NCBI RefSeq assembly: GCF_038432375.1
Contig: NZ_JBCAUS010000007.1
Location: 248,001 to 312,000 of the forward strand
Length of the DNA stretch: 64,000 bases
Direction of reading: 5' to 3'
Source of the DNA: Methanococcoides sp. LMO-2
GTDB taxonomy: Archaea > Halobacteriota > Methanosarcinia > Methanosarcinales > Methanosarcinaceae
The number at the start of each line of letters is the position of its first letter. The stretch's first letter is position 1. Below are positions 63,685 to 64,000 of this stretch, piece by piece. The notes under the pieces were generated by a model. The model did not search any database. It had not been told where the DNA came from and saw only the letters and a program-made list of their open reading frames with translations. Made by a program: the position numbers and the translations under genes.

Positions 63685-64000
63685 TTATGTTTTAAGGAGC
63701 ATGTTAATAGCTGTTACGAGCGCTTCCACCGAGGCCAGTACAATATCTGCGTTCGCAGCACGGGCAGTGACTATTCTGCCGTTCTTGTCCTGTACGCCGA
63801 TGACTACCTCTGCCAATGCATCTGCACCGCCGGTCACAGCTTCTATCCTGAAGTCATGTATGCTTACGCTTGATGCGTGCTTTCCGATGAGGGTCTCAAC
63901 GGCCTTCAGGGCTGCATCCACAGGTCCGACACCGACGTCGGATGTGATGCGCTCGGTTCCGTTGACCATAGCCTTTACAACAGCAGTGGATGTGGTGATG
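63685..64000 (-). CDS. 2-isopropylmalate or citramalate synthase, C-terminal regulatory domain (start beyond the window)
   Basis: The frame is open to the right edge of the window and ends at the TAA at 63685-63687. Only the last 105 residues or so are present. They match the LeuA dimer/regulatory domain: MVNGTERITSDVGVGPVDAAL, DFRIEAVTGGADALAEVVI, RAANADIVLASVEALVTAIN. In methanogens the enzyme is either 2-isopropylmalate synthase or (R)-citramalate synthase (CimA); the catalytic part needed to choose is outside the window. It is followed 5 bases later by TatD. Confidence 0.85.
   Translation of the reverse strand, partial: ITTSTAVVKAMVNGTERITSDVGVGPVDAALKAVETLIGKHASSVSIHDFRIEAVTGGADALAEVVIGVQDKNGRIVTARAANADIVLASVEALVTAINMLLKT

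Overview
This window reads as chromosomal DNA of a methylotrophic-type methanogenic archaeon, most likely family Methanosarcinaceae (Methanolobus/Methanococcoides-like; the genus is inference). The support is formylmethanofuran:H4MPT formyltransferase (ftr), the methanofuran enzyme MfnA, archaeal replication proteins (Orc1/Cdc6, DP1, DnaG, a three-OB RPA), archaeal RNA modification enzymes (Taw1, ArcS), aRF1, a CTP-dependent riboflavin kinase, archaeal promoters and a tRNA without encoded CCA. Genes are compact and run on both strands.

Layout. 1-2.6 kb: the end of a secreted-looking protein and two related membrane proteins, the second with a frameshift-broken tail. 2.6-7.5 kb: a small membrane protein and a 1403-residue alpha-2-macroglobulin lipoprotein. 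7.6-10.8 kb: an AT-rich decayed provirus, with a terminase large subunit remnant and a prohead-protease-like fragment enclosing three intact membrane-protein genes. 10.8-13.4 kb: an iron-sulfur flavoprotein and an ABC-2 exporter. 13.5-14.6 kb: a 1120-bp element with near-perfect 20-bp terminal inverted repeats and an 8-bp target duplication, carrying a metallophosphoesterase and no transposase. 14.7-16.4 kb: tRNA-Pro(GGG) and a ribB-rbkR operon behind a tandem palindromic operator. 16.4-25.2 kb: a potassium channel, ftr, a transglutaminase-like protein, TraB and M50 membrane proteins, mfnA and a candidate small RNA.

25.2-30.8 kb: a replication origin with several origin recognition boxes next to orc1/cdc6, then signal peptidase, DP1 and taw1. 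31-38 kb: prf1, argS, DUF1294, a pyrophosphatase-like protein, a CobW GTPase divergent from a core methionine synthase, and a SpoIIM-like protein. 38.4-50.7 kb: a KaiC-like ATPase pair, an unusual EF-Tu-like GTPase, an ATP-dependent RNA ligase, five tandem CBS-domain genes, RPA, and the RNA-end enzymes KptA and RtcA followed by a flavoprotein oxidoreductase. 50.7-51.7 kb is a gene-free, hairpin-rich kilobase. 51.7-64 kb: dnaG, UPF0058, a GNAT enzyme, arcS, glcD-glcF, a hybrid sensor kinase, a YgiQ radical SAM protein, an MBL-fold hydrolase, TatD and the start-truncated regulatory end of a LeuA-family synthase.

The most notable signals are the transposase-less metallophosphoesterase transposon, the provirus relic with its inserted membrane genes, the five-CBS/RNA-ligase operon set among other RNA-end enzymes, the RbkR operator pair, the origin, and a structured small-RNA candidate at 23955-24039. 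No CRISPR array or rRNA was seen.
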